A stretch of 64,000 nt of DNA from Sphingomonas paucimobilis NBRC 13935 (GTDB lineage Bacteria > Pseudomonadota > Alphaproteobacteria > Sphingomonadales > Sphingomonadaceae), in NCBI RefSeq assembly GCF_000739895.2, contig NZ_BBJS01000030.1, forward strand, positions 186,001 through 250,000. Direction: 5' to 3'. Below, piece by piece: positions 17,189 through 26,531 of this stretch (within the stretch, counting starts at the first letter, position 1; every line of letters starts with the position of its first letter). Both the position numbers and the translations under genes were made by a program. The notes below the pieces were generated by a model, which saw only the letters and a program-made list of their open reading frames with translations, was not told the DNA's origin and ran no database searches.

Positions 17189-18282
17189 GCGGCACCCAGG
17201 CGGCGATGGCTGCGCGCATCCCCGTGTCGGTGCTGACCGGTTTCCTCGGCAGCGGCAAGACGACCGTTCTCAATCATCTGGTCCGATCACCGGACATGGC
17301 GCGGGCGCTGGTCATCATCAACGAGTTCGGCGCGATCGGGCTGGATCATGACCTAGTCGCACGATCGAACGAGGATCTGTTGGTCGAAATGATGGGCGGA
17401 TGTCTGTGTTGCACCATTCGTGGCGACCTGGCGCGCACGCTGCGCGACGCGCCATGGCGGTTCGCGCGCGATGGGGAATGCTGGTTCGATCGGGTGGTGA
17501 TCGAAACCACCGGACTGGCCGATCCGGCACCGATCCTCCACACGCTGATGACCGATCCGCAACTGGCGCGCCTCTACCGGCTGGACGCCGTCATCGCGAC
17601 CGTGGACGCCGCGGCGGGCATGGCGACGCTGGACGCTCAGCCGGAGGCGGTGAAGCAGGCGGCGGTCGCCGACCGGTTGCTGCTGACCAAGACCGATCTC
17701 GCCGAGGAAGCGACGCAAGCCGCGATACGCACCCGGCTCGCCGCGCTCAATCCGGGCGCGCCGATCGTTCCGGTCTCGAACGGGGTGGTCGATCCCGCAC
17801 TCTTGTTCGATGTCGGGCTGTGGGATCCCGCCAGCAAGAGCGACGACGTCAACCGCTGGCTGGCGGATGAGGCCTATCATGCCGGTCATCATCATCACCA
17901 TCACCACGATGTGAACCGGCACGACAAGGACATTCAGGCAACCTGCCTGACGTTCGACACGCCGCTGGATCCGGTCGCCTTCGACCGCTGGCTGGGGCTG
18001 CTCACCATGTTCAAGGGTGCCGATCTGCTGAGGGTGAAGGGCATCATCAACATCGCCGGGCATGACGCGCCCGTGGTCGTTCACGGCGTGCAACACGTCT
18101 TCCACCCGCCGATCGAACTGGAGCGATGGCCGTCGCAAGATCGGCGTACGCGAATGATATTCATCACCCGTGGCATCGATCCCGAGGAACTGCGCGGCAC
18201 GCTGGCGCTGATGACGATGGGGTTGAACGAGGTGGAGCTTCAAGGCCTGGTGGAAAGCGTGGCCGCCACCATGCCGGCCTGA
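17185..18282 (+). CDS. COG0523 (CobW-type) metallochaperone GTPase 2
   Basis: A 365-residue G3E GTPase. Walker A GFLGSGKT is at 19-26, the CLCC metal motif at 73-76 (in EMMGGCLCCTIRGDL), ETTGLADP follows, and TKTD is at 168-171. A His-rich loop, seven consecutive His with further His on both sides (about 232-246), sits before the CobW C-terminal domain. Such loops are common in zinc, cobalt or nickel chaperones of this family. It is divergent from GTPase 1 and overlaps the 36-codon ORF. It probably moves zinc or stores it under limitation; the metal is inferred. Confidence 0.9.
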   Translation: MSGTQAAMAARIPVSVLTGFLGSGKTTVLNHLVRSPDMARALVIINEFGAIGLDHDLVARSNEDLLVEMMGGCLCCTIRGDLARTLRDAPWRFARDGECWFDRVVIETTGLADPAPILHTLMTDPQLARLYRLDAVIATVDAAAGMATLDAQPEAVKQAAVADRLLLTKTDLAEEATQAAIRTRLAALNPGAPIVPVSNGVVDPALLFDVGLWDPASKSDDVNRWLADEAYHAGHHHHHHHDVNRHDKDIQATCLTFDTPLDPVAFDRWLGLLTMFKGADLLRVKGIINIAGHDAPVVVHGVQHVFHPPIELERWPSQDRRTRMIFITRGIDPEELRGTLALMTMGLNEVELQGLVESVAATMPA

Positions 18283-18757
18283 TACGCCATCGCTGCCACC
18301 AGAACGGGCCCGCAGCTCGAGGATGGTCGAGCGTGGCGTGGAGAGTGATTCGCAATGAGCGTTTATATGATCGAATCGCATGCGTGCCGGGCGGCCCATG
18401 CACGCACTGGCTTTATAACAGGGATGACATGGGGGTATTTGAGGCCATTCGGATACCGGCCCCATAATTTTTCTTCGCGCCGATCAGGATCGGCAGGGCG
18501 AGCCACATTTGCCCTTCCCGATCAGTATCTTGTCGCCAAACGTAGTCACCGAATTTACTGATCAAAACCAGTTTTTTAGTGAAAACGTCACGGAAAAAGA
18601 ACTCTATATTAAATTTATGTCATTCATGCGTCCCCTTAAGGCTCAAGCGAACCTTGCCGATCTTGTACGGCGGCATCGTCCAGTGATGTGATCATCCCAC
18701 TGATTTCACATCATTTTTAACTGTGTGCGCCACATTTTGTGAACAGGGGATAGAGAT
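18283..18757. other. 475-bp intergenic region upstream of the chemoreceptor
   Basis: The second half (about 18540-18757) is clearly more AT-rich than its surroundings and probably holds the chemoreceptor promoter. A 60-codon open frame at 18509-18691 has no recognisable product or ribosome site, and I do not call it. No repeat or RNA gene was recognised. Confidence 0.4.
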
Positions 18758-20539
18758 ATGCGTGCCACCATAAAAATGAAGCTGGTCACGACATTTGCGA
18801 TTGTACTTACGATGCTGGCGATCATCGTGGGGTTCAGCGTCAATCGCCTGTCCACGTTGAACGATGCGATGAGCAACATGGTCGATGACCCGGCCGCATC
18901 ACTCGATCGCATTCAGCAATTCAACGATGCCATCACATCCTCGGTCGTCGCGCAGAAGAACCTGACGATGAGCGACGATCCGAATTTCATGTCCGATCAG
19001 CTCGCCGAACTGCGGCGGCAACGCGCCCGTGCGGATCGGCTGATTACCGAGGCTTCGCGCGTGAATGATGAGACGGATCGCGAAATGTATGCCGAGGCGC
19101 TGCGCGGATGGACCGATTATAAGTCGATCGCCAACAAGGCGGTCGAACTGGCACTGGAAAATCGTAACGCCGAGGCCTCGGTCATCTCGCTGGGAACCGC
19201 CAACAAGGCCGCCGTCAAGGTCGGCGATATGGTCGACGAGATCGTCAAGCGGCAGCGAAACGAGTTGAAGGTCGCGAACGAGGCCGGCGATACTCTTTAT
19301 GCCCAATCGCGCCTCATGCTGTTCATCGTGGCCGGGGCGGCCTTCCTGCTCGCCATGGCTGGCGCCCTATGGATCAGCCGCATCGTCTCGCAGGGTCTGA
19401 ACCGCATCTCCGTCGCGCTGGGTGCGGTGGCGATCGGCGATCTGGACCAGCGGGTCGAGGTGAGCAGCAATGACGAGATTCGCGATCTGGTGGTGGTCGT
19501 CAATCACATGACGGACAATCTGCGGACCTCGGCCACGCTGGCCGATCGGATCGCGCAGGGCGATCTGACCGCCGAACATGCCCCGCTGTCCGACAAGGAC
19601 AAGCTGGGCCATGCGCTGGTCTCGATGGTGGATCGCCTGCGCATCGTCGTCGGCGAAGCGACCGAAGCGGCCTCCGGTGTCGCGGCGGGCAGCCAGCAGC
19701 TGTCGTCCTCATCCGAGCAGGTCAGCCAGGGCGCGACCGAGCAGGCCGCCGCTGCTGAGGAGGCCTCGGCTTCGATGGAGCAGATGGCCGCCAACATCAA
19801 ACAGAATGCCGACAACGCCACCCAGACCGAGAAGATCGCCCGCCAGTCGTCGCAGGACGCCGAGCAGAGCGGTGCCGCCGTGCAGAAGGCCGTCGTCGCG
19901 ATGCGTACCATCGCCGAGAAGATCGGCATCGTGCAGGAAATCGCGCGCCAGACCGATCTCCTCGCGCTGAACGCGGCGGTCGAGGCGGCCCGGGCCGGCG
20001 AACATGGTCGCGGCTTCGCGGTCGTCGCCGCCGAGGTCCGCAAGCTGGCCGAGCGTAGCCAGACGGCGGCCGCCGAGATCAGCGGCATGTCCTCGGACAC
20101 CGTCACCGCCGCCACCCAGGCGGGCGAGATGCTGACCAAGCTGGTGCCCGACATCCGCCGCACCGCCGAACTGGTCGCCGAGATCAGCGCCGCCTGCCGC
20201 GAACAGGATATCGGCGCCGTCCAGATCAACGAGGCAATCCAGCAGCTCGATCAGGTGACGCAGCAAAATGCCAGCGCCTCCGAAGAGATGTCGGCAACCT
20301 CTGAACAGTTGGCGGACAAGGCGAACGAGCTCCAGTCCAGCATCGCCTATTTCCGGATCGATGCGGCCACGCAAAAGGCCATCGCGCATCGGGCGACCAA
20401 CCGCCCCGCCGTCCGCAAACCGTCCACCTCCACCGTCCTGCGATCGGCCAAACCAGCGACCCCGTCGCGCGGTTTCGGGCTCGACCTGACGATGGGCGGC
20501 CCGGACGATGACGACCGCGCATTCGGGCGTGCGGCATGA
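18758..20539 (+). CDS. Methyl-accepting chemotaxis protein with four-helix sensor
   Basis: A 593-residue chemoreceptor. TM1 is about residues 9-29, a periplasmic four-helix-bundle sensor about 30-185, TM2 about 186-207 and HAMP about 208-262. The MCP signalling domain (about 290-545) has the highly conserved tip [20 protein letters not shown]. The C-terminal tail is basic and proline-rich, then acidic, and lacks the CheR/CheB-binding pentapeptide. It overlaps cheW by four bases (ATGA), so receptor and adaptor are made together. Ligand unknown. Confidence 0.94.
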   Translation: MRATIKMKLVTTFAIVLTMLAIIVGFSVNRLSTLNDAMSNMVDDPAASLDRIQQFNDAITSSVVAQKNLTMSDDPNFMSDQLAELRRQRARADRLITEASRVNDETDREMYAEALRGWTDYKSIANKAVELALENRNAEASVISLGTANKAAVKVGDMVDEIVKRQRNELKVANEAGDTLYAQSRLMLFIVAGAAFLLAMAGALWISRIVSQGLNRISVALGAVAIGDLDQRVEVSSNDEIRDLVVVVNHMTDNLRTSATLADRIAQGDLTAEHAPLSDKDKLGHALVSMVDRLRIVVGEATEAASGVAAGSQQLSSSSEQVSQGATEQAAAAEEASASMEQMAANIKQNADNATQTEKIARQSSQDAEQSGAAVQKAVVAMRTIAEKIGIVQEIARQTDLLALNAAVEAARAGEHGRGFAVVAAEVRKLAERSQTAAAEISGMSSDTVTAATQAGEMLTKLVPDIRRTAELVAEISAACREQDIGAVQINEAIQQLDQVTQQNASASEEMSATSEQLADKANELQSSIAYFRIDAATQKAIAHRATNRPAVRKPSTSTVLRSAKPATPSRGFGLDLTMGGPDDDDRAFGRAA

Positions 20540-21021
20540 GCGGGGAAACCGAAGTGGTCGTCTTCGGGATCGACGACACGCTGTTCGCCCTGCCCGTAAC
20601 CGTGGTTCGCGAAATTCTGGATCGGCGTCCGGTATTTCGCGTCCCCTCCGCGCCAGACTGGCTGGTCGGCTTGATCGACCTGCGCGGACAGTCGGTGGCG
20701 TTGATCGACCTTCGCTCTTTTTCCAGCTCGAAGGCGACGGAGATCGGACCTGACGCACGCATCCTGATCGTCGAAACCGGGAAGGACGGATCGGACGTGA
20801 ACGACCCTTGCCTGGGCCTGCTGGTCGATCAGGTCCTCGACGTCACCCGCCTGATGCGTGAGGATGTGGAGAATGTACCCGCCATCGTGCCGCAGCATGG
20901 CCCGTGGCGCCTGTCCGGCGTCCTGCGCCGCGACGAGCAGTTCGTCGGACTGCTCGACATGAAGGCGATTTCGGCATTGGCCGACGACGCGCTCTACGCC
21001 TGTGAGGCGGTTGCGGCGTAA
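20536..21021 (+). CDS. cheW: CheW-family chemotaxis adaptor
   Basis: A 161-residue CheW domain protein: [20 protein letters not shown], then [20 protein letters not shown], then [10 protein letters not shown]. CheW couples receptors to the CheA kinase. It is translationally coupled to the upstream receptor. No cheA, cheY, cheR or cheB is nearby, so this pair must use kinase machinery encoded elsewhere. An inverted repeat that may be a terminator follows. Confidence 0.93.
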   Translation: MSGETEVVVFGIDDTLFALPVTVVREILDRRPVFRVPSAPDWLVGLIDLRGQSVALIDLRSFSSSKATEIGPDARILIVETGKDGSDVNDPCLGLLVDQVLDVTRLMREDVENVPAIVPQHGPWRLSGVLRRDEQFVGLLDMKAISALADDALYACEAVAA

Positions 21022-21025
21022 AAAT

Positions 21026-21055
21026 GGCGGGCGGGGGCCATCGCTCCCGCCCGCC
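21026..21055 (+). terminator. GC-rich hairpin after cheW
   Basis: Perfect 10-bp arms GGCGGGCGGG (21026-21035) and CCCGCCCGCC (21046-21055) with a 10-base loop start five bases after the cheW stop. Only a short T-rich patch follows (CCTTT), so it may be a weak or Rho-assisted terminator. Confidence 0.5.
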
Positions 21056-21186
21056 GATCCTTTCCCGGGTGGCGGGGCTTGGCGCGGTCACCCGCCGGCC
21101 CACCGCCCTCGTACAATTCCCAATGCAAGGCCTGCTCCAGGGCACCTAAGCTCTTCGCACCATCCCAACGTGCTGGAGGGCGGACA

Positions 21187-21993
21187 ATGAAGAACATTCT
21201 CCTGTTTGTGCACGACGATAGCGGTCAGGAGGCGCGGTTCCAAGTCGCGCTGGACCTGACCCGCGCGCTCGGCGGGCATCTCCTGTGTCTGGACATCACC
21301 TATGTGCCCCCGCTGGTCGGCAGCGGCTATTATGACGATGGCTATGTCATGGCGAACCTCTTGGTGGAGGAGTCCGAACGCGAGGGCGCGAACAAGCATC
21401 GCTTGCAGGAGCGCCTGAAGCTGGAGGATGTGAGCTGGGAATGGAAGGACGTCAGCGGCGATCCCGCGACCGCGCTGCGCCAGGCCGTCGGCTTTCCCGA
21501 CCTGATCGTGGTCAGCCGTCACCTCAAGGACGAAGCCCTGATGGACATGCGGCGCATTGCCGCGGAATTGATCGTCCGGTCGGCCAAGCCGGTGCTGGCC
21601 GTTCCCGCCTTCTTCAAGGCGTTCCGGCGTGACCATGCGCTGGTGGCGTGGGACGGCTCGCCCGCCGCGATGGCGGCGCTGCGGGCGGCGGTGCCGCTTC
21701 TGCAACTGACGGCCGACACCACGATCCTGCAGATCGAAGACGATTCGATCGCGATGCCGGCCGAAGAGGCGGCGGCCTATCTCTCCCGCCACGGCATCCA
21801 TGCCCGGATCGACCATGTCGCCCCCGGGCGGGCGGCGACCTCCGATATCCTGCTCGAGGAAGTCCGGGCCAGAAGGGTCGATTATGTCGTGATGGGCGGC
21901 TTCGGCCATGCACGTCTGATCGAGACGATCCTAGGCGGGGCCTCCCGGCTGATGCTGACCGAAAGCCCGGTGCCGGTCCTGTTCGTCCATTGA
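21187..21993 (+). CDS. Tandem universal stress protein
   Basis: 268 residues from ATG 21187, with ribosome site GGAGGGCGG upstream. Two Usp-like halves: ILLFVHDDSGQEARFQVALD and DLIVVSRH in the first, HALVAWDGSPAAMAALRAAV in the second. The C-terminal nucleotide-binding signature VVMGGFGHARLIETILGGAS, then SPVPVLFVH, is present, so the second half may bind ATP. It stands near a transhydrogenase and a synthetase/acetyltransferase fusion, a grouping often seen in low-oxygen or energy-stress regulons; that link is inferred. Confidence 0.9.
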   Translation: MKNILLFVHDDSGQEARFQVALDLTRALGGHLLCLDITYVPPLVGSGYYDDGYVMANLLVEESEREGANKHRLQERLKLEDVSWEWKDVSGDPATALRQAVGFPDLIVVSRHLKDEALMDMRRIAAELIVRSAKPVLAVPAFFKAFRRDHALVAWDGSPAAMAALRAAVPLLQLTADTTILQIEDDSIAMPAEEAAAYLSRHGIHARIDHVAPGRAATSDILLEEVRARRVDYVVMGGFGHARLIETILGGASRLMLTESPVPVLFVH

Positions 21994-22001
21994 ACCATGA
22001 G

Positions 22002-22024
22002 GAGCAGGGGGATGCCCCCTGCTC
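22002..22024. terminator. Perfect hairpin between convergent genes
   Basis: Arms GAGCAGGGGG and CCCCCTGCTC form a 10-bp perfect stem with a three-base loop (ATG), starting eight bases after the stress-protein stop and shortly before the end of the convergent synthetase gene. There is no T-run on either side. Probably a transcript-end structure for both strands. Confidence 0.5.
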
Positions 22025-22086
22025 TGCCCCCTAACGGATCATCGGGTGCCGGTGGCCCGCCCGTGCCCGGGTACACCCTGCCCCGA

Positions 22087-24717
22087 TCAGAGATCGCGAC
22101 GCACGACACATTCCGCGCCATCGCTGGAGACGGTTTCGAACCCCATCTCATGCTCCAGCGACAGGGCCGCGCGATTGTCTGCGCTTTCCAGCGACTCGAT
22201 CGCCTCGATACCCTCGGCGCGGGCATAAGCGATGACATGCTGCATCAGCGTCCAGCTCACGCCGCGTCCCTTGAACGCCTGATCGACCGCCAACGCGACC
22301 TCGGCCCGCTCATGGTCGGGGTCAGTGACGAGCATCGCGCTGGCGACGAGCAGGTCGTCGGCAAAGGCCAGGAAATGCATGGCCCGGCGATAATCGATCT
22401 GGGTCATCGCCACGAGCCGATCGCGCCCCACTTCGCGCAGCCCGGCCAGGAAACGATGATGCAGATCCTCCGACGATACGCGGTGGAAGAATTCGGCCAG
22501 AAGCGCCTCGTCATCGGGCCTCACCGGGCGGACATGGAGCATCACCCCGCTCCGTGTGGTCAGGTCGGCAATCCATTCCGCCGGGGCGGGGCGGATCGCC
22601 ATCCGGCTTGTGGTGGCGCGTGAGGCTATGCGTATCTTCACGCCCAGCGCGGTCACCCGGTTGCGGCCGACCAGCAGCGGATCGATATCCAGCTCCATGA
22701 TGTCGGGCAGGTCCGCGACCATCGCCGACACCGCTTCCAACACGCGCACCACCCCGTCGCGGTCGGCGGCCGGCACATCATAATCACCCACCAGCAGCCT
22801 CGCGATGCGGGTCCGCGCGATCATGGCGCGGGCAAGGTCGTCGTCCAGCGGCGGCAGTTCGACCGCACGATCGTCGAGGTGCCGTCCGGCCTTGCCGCCC
22901 GCCCCGATGCTCAGCACCGGCCCGAAGATGGGATCGTCCGCGACACCGACCCGGAGTTCGATGCCCTCCGGTTCATCGACCATGGGCTGAACCTCGAACC
23001 CGATGATCCGAACCCAGGGATGATAGGTGGTGACATGATGCTCCACCTGCCTGGCGGCCGCCATAGCCGCCGCCGTATCGGGCAGGTTCAGGACGACCCC
23101 GCCGACATCCGACCCGTGGCGCAGATCGGGCGAGTCGATCCTGATCGCATAGGGGGCCGCCACCTCGTCACACGCCTGCGCGACGCAGGCGACCGTCCGC
23201 GCCAGGCGCCCGGGTACCATCGGCACCCCGTAGGCGGCGAGGATCGCCCGCGCCTCGGTCGCGAACAGCCATTCGCGGCCGTCGAGCCGAGCGCCGGTGA
23301 TCACCGCCTGGGCACGCTCGCGATCATGGTCGGACATATGGGAGCGCGACGGCTGCTTCAGCGCCGCCGCGCGGCCGGCCGCGGCCCGGTGGAGGTGGCC
23401 GAAACCCCGCACACCGCCCTCGATCGTCTCGAAAAGGGCAAGGCCGGCGGCATCGAACGACGCCCTCGCCGCCCCGGCATCGCTCGGCCCCAGCCAGCAT
23501 CCGATCACCGGCTTGTCGGAACCGGCGGCGGCGCGGATCACCGCCTCCGCCATCGCCTCGCTTGTCTCCAGGCCGGTGGGGCAATGGACGACCAGGACCG
23601 CATCGACCTCAGGATCGGCGAGCACCGCCGCCGTCGCCATCTCGACCCGGTCGCCCCTGGCATCGCCCAGTACATCGACGGGATTGCCTTGCGACCAGCC
23701 AGACGGGAGCCCCTGGTCCAGCCGCTTAATCGTATCGGCCGCCAGAGACGCCAATCGCGCGCCCACCATGTCCAGCGCATCGGCCGTCAGGACCCCGGCC
23801 CCGCCGCCATTGGTCACCACCGCGACGCGGCTCCCCGAACATGGCCGATAGCGCGACAGCACCTGTGCCGCGTCGAACAGGTCGGCCATCATGTCCACCA
23901 TGACGATCCCACCCCGCCGAAAGGCGGCGGCATAGGCATCATAATCGCCATGCATCGCGCTGCGATGGCGTGGGTCGGTGCGGTGCGAGGCCCAGGTCCG
24001 GCCCGCCTTGATCGCGATCACCGGCTTGATCAATGTCGCCGCCCGCGCGGCCGACAGGAAGCGCGCCGCGTCGCCGATCTCCTCGACATAGAGCAGGATC
24101 GCATCGGTATGAGGATCGGCCGTGTAGAGATCGATCAGGTCGGCGAAATCGACGTCGATCATATCGCCCAGCGCCACCACGCCGGAAAAGCCCACGCCTC
24201 GCGCGTCCGCCCAGTCGAGCATCGCCGTGACCAGCGCCCCGCTCTGCGACAGGAAGGCCAGCCGTCCGGGTCGGGCCGCCCGCGCGGCGAAGGATGCGTT
24301 GAGACGGACGGACGGCACGAGCAGCCCGACGCTGTCGGGGCCCAGCAACCGCATGCCATGCGCCTCGGCGATGCCGCGCAGTGCGCCGCGTGCGCCCCTG
24401 TCACCCAGGCCATCGGCCAGGATCACACCCGTTCGCGTACCCCGCCGCCCCAGGGCTTCGACGATCTCGGCGAGCTTGGGCGATGGGCAGCAGATGACGG
24501 CGATATCCGGCGCACTCGGCAAATCGGCGATATGGCTGACCCAGGTCACGCCCGGTCGTTCGACGGGTTCGGGATGGACCGCGAAGATCGGGCCGCCGAA
24601 TCCGCCCGCGATGACGTTCCTCAACACGGTATCGCCGATCGAACCCGGGCGTGTCGACGCACCGACAATGGCGATACTGGCAGGGGACAGCAGTGAGGCA
24701 AGCGGAGGACGGCTCAT
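22087..24717 (-). CDS. NDP-forming acyl-CoA synthetase/GNAT acetyltransferase fusion (Pat-like)
   Basis: An 876-residue fusion. A CoA-binding domain (about 1-130, SIAIVGASTRPGSIGDTVLR) is followed by a succinyl-CoA-ligase-like domain (about 140-300, LAFLSQSGALVTAMLDWADA), an ATP-grasp domain (about 470-690, SPDLRHGSDVGGVVLNL) and a C-terminal GNAT domain (about 710-870, GRGVSWTLMQHVIAYARAEG). This layout matches protein lysine acetyltransferases of the PatZ/Pat family, which often have a catalytically dead synthetase part used for sensing. The usual phosphohistidine segment SHTGALAG reads RHRSAMHG here, so synthetase activity is doubtful. A likely role is acetylation of acetyl-CoA synthetase or other enzymes. 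Confidence 0.87.
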   Translation of the reverse strand: MSRPPLASLLSPASIAIVGASTRPGSIGDTVLRNVIAGGFGGPIFAVHPEPVERPGVTWVSHIADLPSAPDIAVICCPSPKLAEIVEALGRRGTRTGVILADGLGDRGARGALRGIAEAHGMRLLGPDSVGLLVPSVRLNASFAARAARPGRLAFLSQSGALVTAMLDWADARGVGFSGVVALGDMIDVDFADLIDLYTADPHTDAILLYVEEIGDAARFLSAARAATLIKPVIAIKAGRTWASHRTDPRHRSAMHGDYDAYAAAFRRGGIVMVDMMADLFDAAQVLSRYRPCSGSRVAVVTNGGGAGVLTADALDMVGARLASLAADTIKRLDQGLPSGWSQGNPVDVLGDARGDRVEMATAAVLADPEVDAVLVVHCPTGLETSEAMAEAVIRAAAGSDKPVIGCWLGPSDAGAARASFDAAGLALFETIEGGVRGFGHLHRAAAGRAAALKQPSRSHMSDHDRERAQAVITGARLDGREWLFATEARAILAAYGVPMVPGRLARTVACVAQACDEVAAPYAIRIDSPDLRHGSDVGGVVLNLPDTAAAMAAARQVEHHVTTYHPWVRIIGFEVQPMVDEPEGIELRVGVADDPIFGPVLSIGAGGKAGRHLDDRAVELPPLDDDLARAMIARTRIARLLVGDYDVPAADRDGVVRVLEAVSAMVADLPDIMELDIDPLLVGRNRVTALGVKIRIASRATTSRMAIRPAPAEWIADLTTRSGVMLHVRPVRPDDEALLAEFFHRVSSEDLHHRFLAGLREVGRDRLVAMTQIDYRRAMHFLAFADDLLVASAMLVTDPDHERAEVALAVDQAFKGRGVSWTLMQHVIAYARAEGIEAIESLESADNRAALSLEHEMGFETVSSDGAECVVRRDL

Positions 24718-24799
24718 GATCGACTCCCATCGGTGGGGCGCGCCATCGGCGTGCCGGGGACGATCCAGCGGATGCGCCAGCTCCGGCCCGGCCGCCTAT

Positions 24800-24845
24800 C
24801 CGTAATGTCCCCGATCCAACGCCATCCCTAAGCATCATTACGAAT
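24800..24845. promoter_or_regulatory. Inverted CGTAATG/CATTACG half-sites in a divergent promoter
   Basis: CGTAATG (24801-24807) and CATTACG (24836-24842) are exact inverted copies 35 bases apart, between the synthetase/GNAT gene and a divergent small gene. The block also contains CCATCC and ATTACGAAT, which recur with similar spacing upstream of pntAA (26722-26764). A shared response regulator is possible. Confidence 0.35.
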
Positions 24846-24904
24846 GGCCCGCACCCGGACGACGGGGTCAAGCTGCGCTCTGCTTTCAAGCCGGAGTGAG
24901 CGAC

Positions 24905-25123
24905 ATGATCGACTGGTTTCGTCAAAGGGCCCGCCAGGAGCGGGCGATGGTCATACAGGCGCCAGGCCATGAAGCGCGCCATGCGCATCGTGAGCTTTAC
25001 ATCAGCCTGTTACGGCAATGCCGCGCTCAGCCCGACCGGTCTGACAGCCTGTGTGCGACGTGCGATCTCCGCGCCCCTTGCTGGACATTGCTGGCGTTGC
25101 CGCTGCGTGGCGAGGCGGCCTGA
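24905..25123 (+). CDS. Small Cys-motif protein of unknown function
   Basis: 72 residues from ATG 24905 with GGAG eight bases upstream; a GTG at 24896 in the same frame overlaps the ribosome site. The N-terminus is basic and helical (MIDWFRQRARQERAMVIQAP) and the C-terminus has LCATCDLRAPC, three cysteines that could bind a metal. It is divergent from the synthetase/GNAT gene and shares its promoter region. No family is recognised. The ribosome site and the non-random composition support a real gene. Confidence 0.5.
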   Translation: MIDWFRQRARQERAMVIQAPGHEARHAHRELYISLLRQCRAQPDRSDSLCATCDLRAPCWTLLALPLRGEAA

Positions 25124-25206
25124 GACCCCGCATCACCATGTTCTTTCGATTCCCGGATCGCGGAGGCCGATCCGGATTCGGCAGCGGATAGCAGGGAGAC
25201 AGGGTC

Positions 25207-25410
25207 ATGGTCCGCACGGTCGTCGCCATCGCCCAGTTCTTCGTCATCCTGGGCCGCCAAGCGGTCATCGTCGCAGGGTTCTTTGTCCTGGCGACGGTGA
25301 CGGTCATTGCCATGGTCGCCCTGGCGGTCGAGATGATCGCTCACCTGGCCTGTTCGCACTGGCTTGGGCCGATTTCGCGGAAACCACCGGGCGGCGTGCC
25401 GCGTCGATGA
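25207..25410 (+). CDS. Small predicted membrane protein
   Basis: 67 residues, start ATG 25207 with a GGGAG-type ribosome site just upstream. A continuous hydrophobic span of about 40 residues (roughly 4-48, including FFVLATVTVIAMVALAVEMI) suggests one long or two short membrane helices, followed by a basic, proline-rich tail. It lies between the Cys-motif protein and convergent adhP. No family assigned; a chance frame cannot be excluded. Confidence 0.42.
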   Translation: MVRTVVAIAQFFVILGRQAVIVAGFFVLATVTVIAMVALAVEMIAHLACSHWLGPISRKPPGGVPRR

Positions 25411-25457
25411 CCGAGGAAAGCCGGCGCGTCCCCGAACGCGCCGGCCAGTGTCACGGC

Positions 25458-26531
25458 TTATGCGGTGGCCATCGCCGGCGCAGTGCCGCTCAGCGGAGCC
25501 GGCGCCGCAGCAAGGTCCAGCACCACACGCCCCTCGATCGCACCGCGCCGCATCCGGTCGAAGACATCGTTGATGCTCTCGAGCGGCTCCATCTGGAAGG
25601 TCGCCCGCACACGGCCATGGGCGGCGAAGTCCAGTGCCTCCTGCAGGTCAAGCCGGGTGCCGACGATCGATCCGCGCACCGTCACGCCGTTCAGCACGGT
25701 GTCGAAGATGGACAGCGGGAAATCGCCGGGGGGCAGGCCGTTGAGCACCACGGTCCCGCCACGCCGCGCCATCCGCATCGCCTGGGCAAAGGCCGTCGTC
25801 GATACGGCGGTGACGAGGACGCCGTGCGCCCCGCCGATCGCCGCGCGGATGAAGGCGACGGGATCGGTGGTCCGCGCATTGACCGTCAGCGCGGCGCCAA
25901 GCTGGCTCGCCAGCCGCAGCTTGGCATCGTCCACGTCGACCGCGACGACATGCAGCCCCATCGCCACAGCATATTGAACAGCCATATGGCCCAGCCCACC
26001 AATGCCGGAGATGGCGACCCAGTCGCCCGGCTTGGTATCCGTGACCTTCAGCCCCTTATAGACCGTGACACCCGCGCACAGCACCGGCGACACCTCGGCA
26101 AAGCCCAGCCCGTCGGGTATGTGCCCGACATAATTGGGGTCGGCGATCACATAGTCGGCGAAGCTGCCATTGACCGAATAGCCCGTATTCTGCTGGCTTT
26201 CGCATAGCGTCTCCCACCCGCCGAGGCAGTGCGAACAATGCCCGCAGGCGGAATAGAGCCAGGGAACGCCGACCCGGTCTCCTTCCCGCACGAAGGTGAC
26301 GCCCGTCCCCACGGCGGCGACGGTCCCAACGCCTTCATGCCCCGGAATAAACGGCGGCTTGGGCTTGACCGGCCAGTCGCCTTGAGCGGCATGAAGATCG
26401 GTGTGACACACGCCGCAGGCGGCAACCTTGACCAGTATCTGACCAGGCCCCGGTCGCGGCACCGGCATCTCCTCTATCACCAATGGTTCGCCAAATGCGC
26501 GGACCACCGCGGCCTTCATCGTCTTGTCCAT
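25458..26531 (-). CDS. adhP: Zinc-dependent alcohol dehydrogenase, AdhP type
   Basis: A 357-residue medium-chain zinc alcohol dehydrogenase. Catalytic zinc ligands are in [11 protein letters not shown] and PGHEGVG, structural zinc cysteines in [15 protein letters not shown], and the NAD-binding Rossmann motif [13 protein letters not shown] follows. It matches the AdhP/propanol-preferring group that interconverts ethanol and acetaldehyde with NAD. The start at 26531 has a GAGGG ribosome site about eight bases upstream. The C-terminal tail is about 15 residues longer than usual and Ala/Pro-rich. The surrounding stress and redox genes suggest fermentative or low-oxygen use (inference). Confidence 0.92.
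   Translation of the reverse strand: MDKTMKAAVVRAFGEPLVIEEMPVPRPGPGQILVKVAACGVCHTDLHAAQGDWPVKPKPPFIPGHEGVGTVAAVGTGVTFVREGDRVGVPWLYSACGHCSHCLGGWETLCESQQNTGYSVNGSFADYVIADPNYVGHIPDGLGFAEVSPVLCAGVTVYKGLKVTDTKPGDWVAISGIGGLGHMAVQYAVAMGLHVVAVDVDDAKLRLASQLGAALTVNARTTDPVAFIRAAIGGAHGVLVTAVSTTAFAQAMRMARRGGTVVLNGLPPGDFPLSIFDTVLNGVTVRGSIVGTRLDLQEALDFAAHGRVRATFQMEPLESINDVFDRMRRGAIEGRVVLDLAAAPAPLSGTAPAMATA

Noticed and set aside
18509..18691. A 60-codon open frame before the chemoreceptor
   Set aside because: In AT-rich promoter-like DNA, without a ribosome site or any similarity I recognise.
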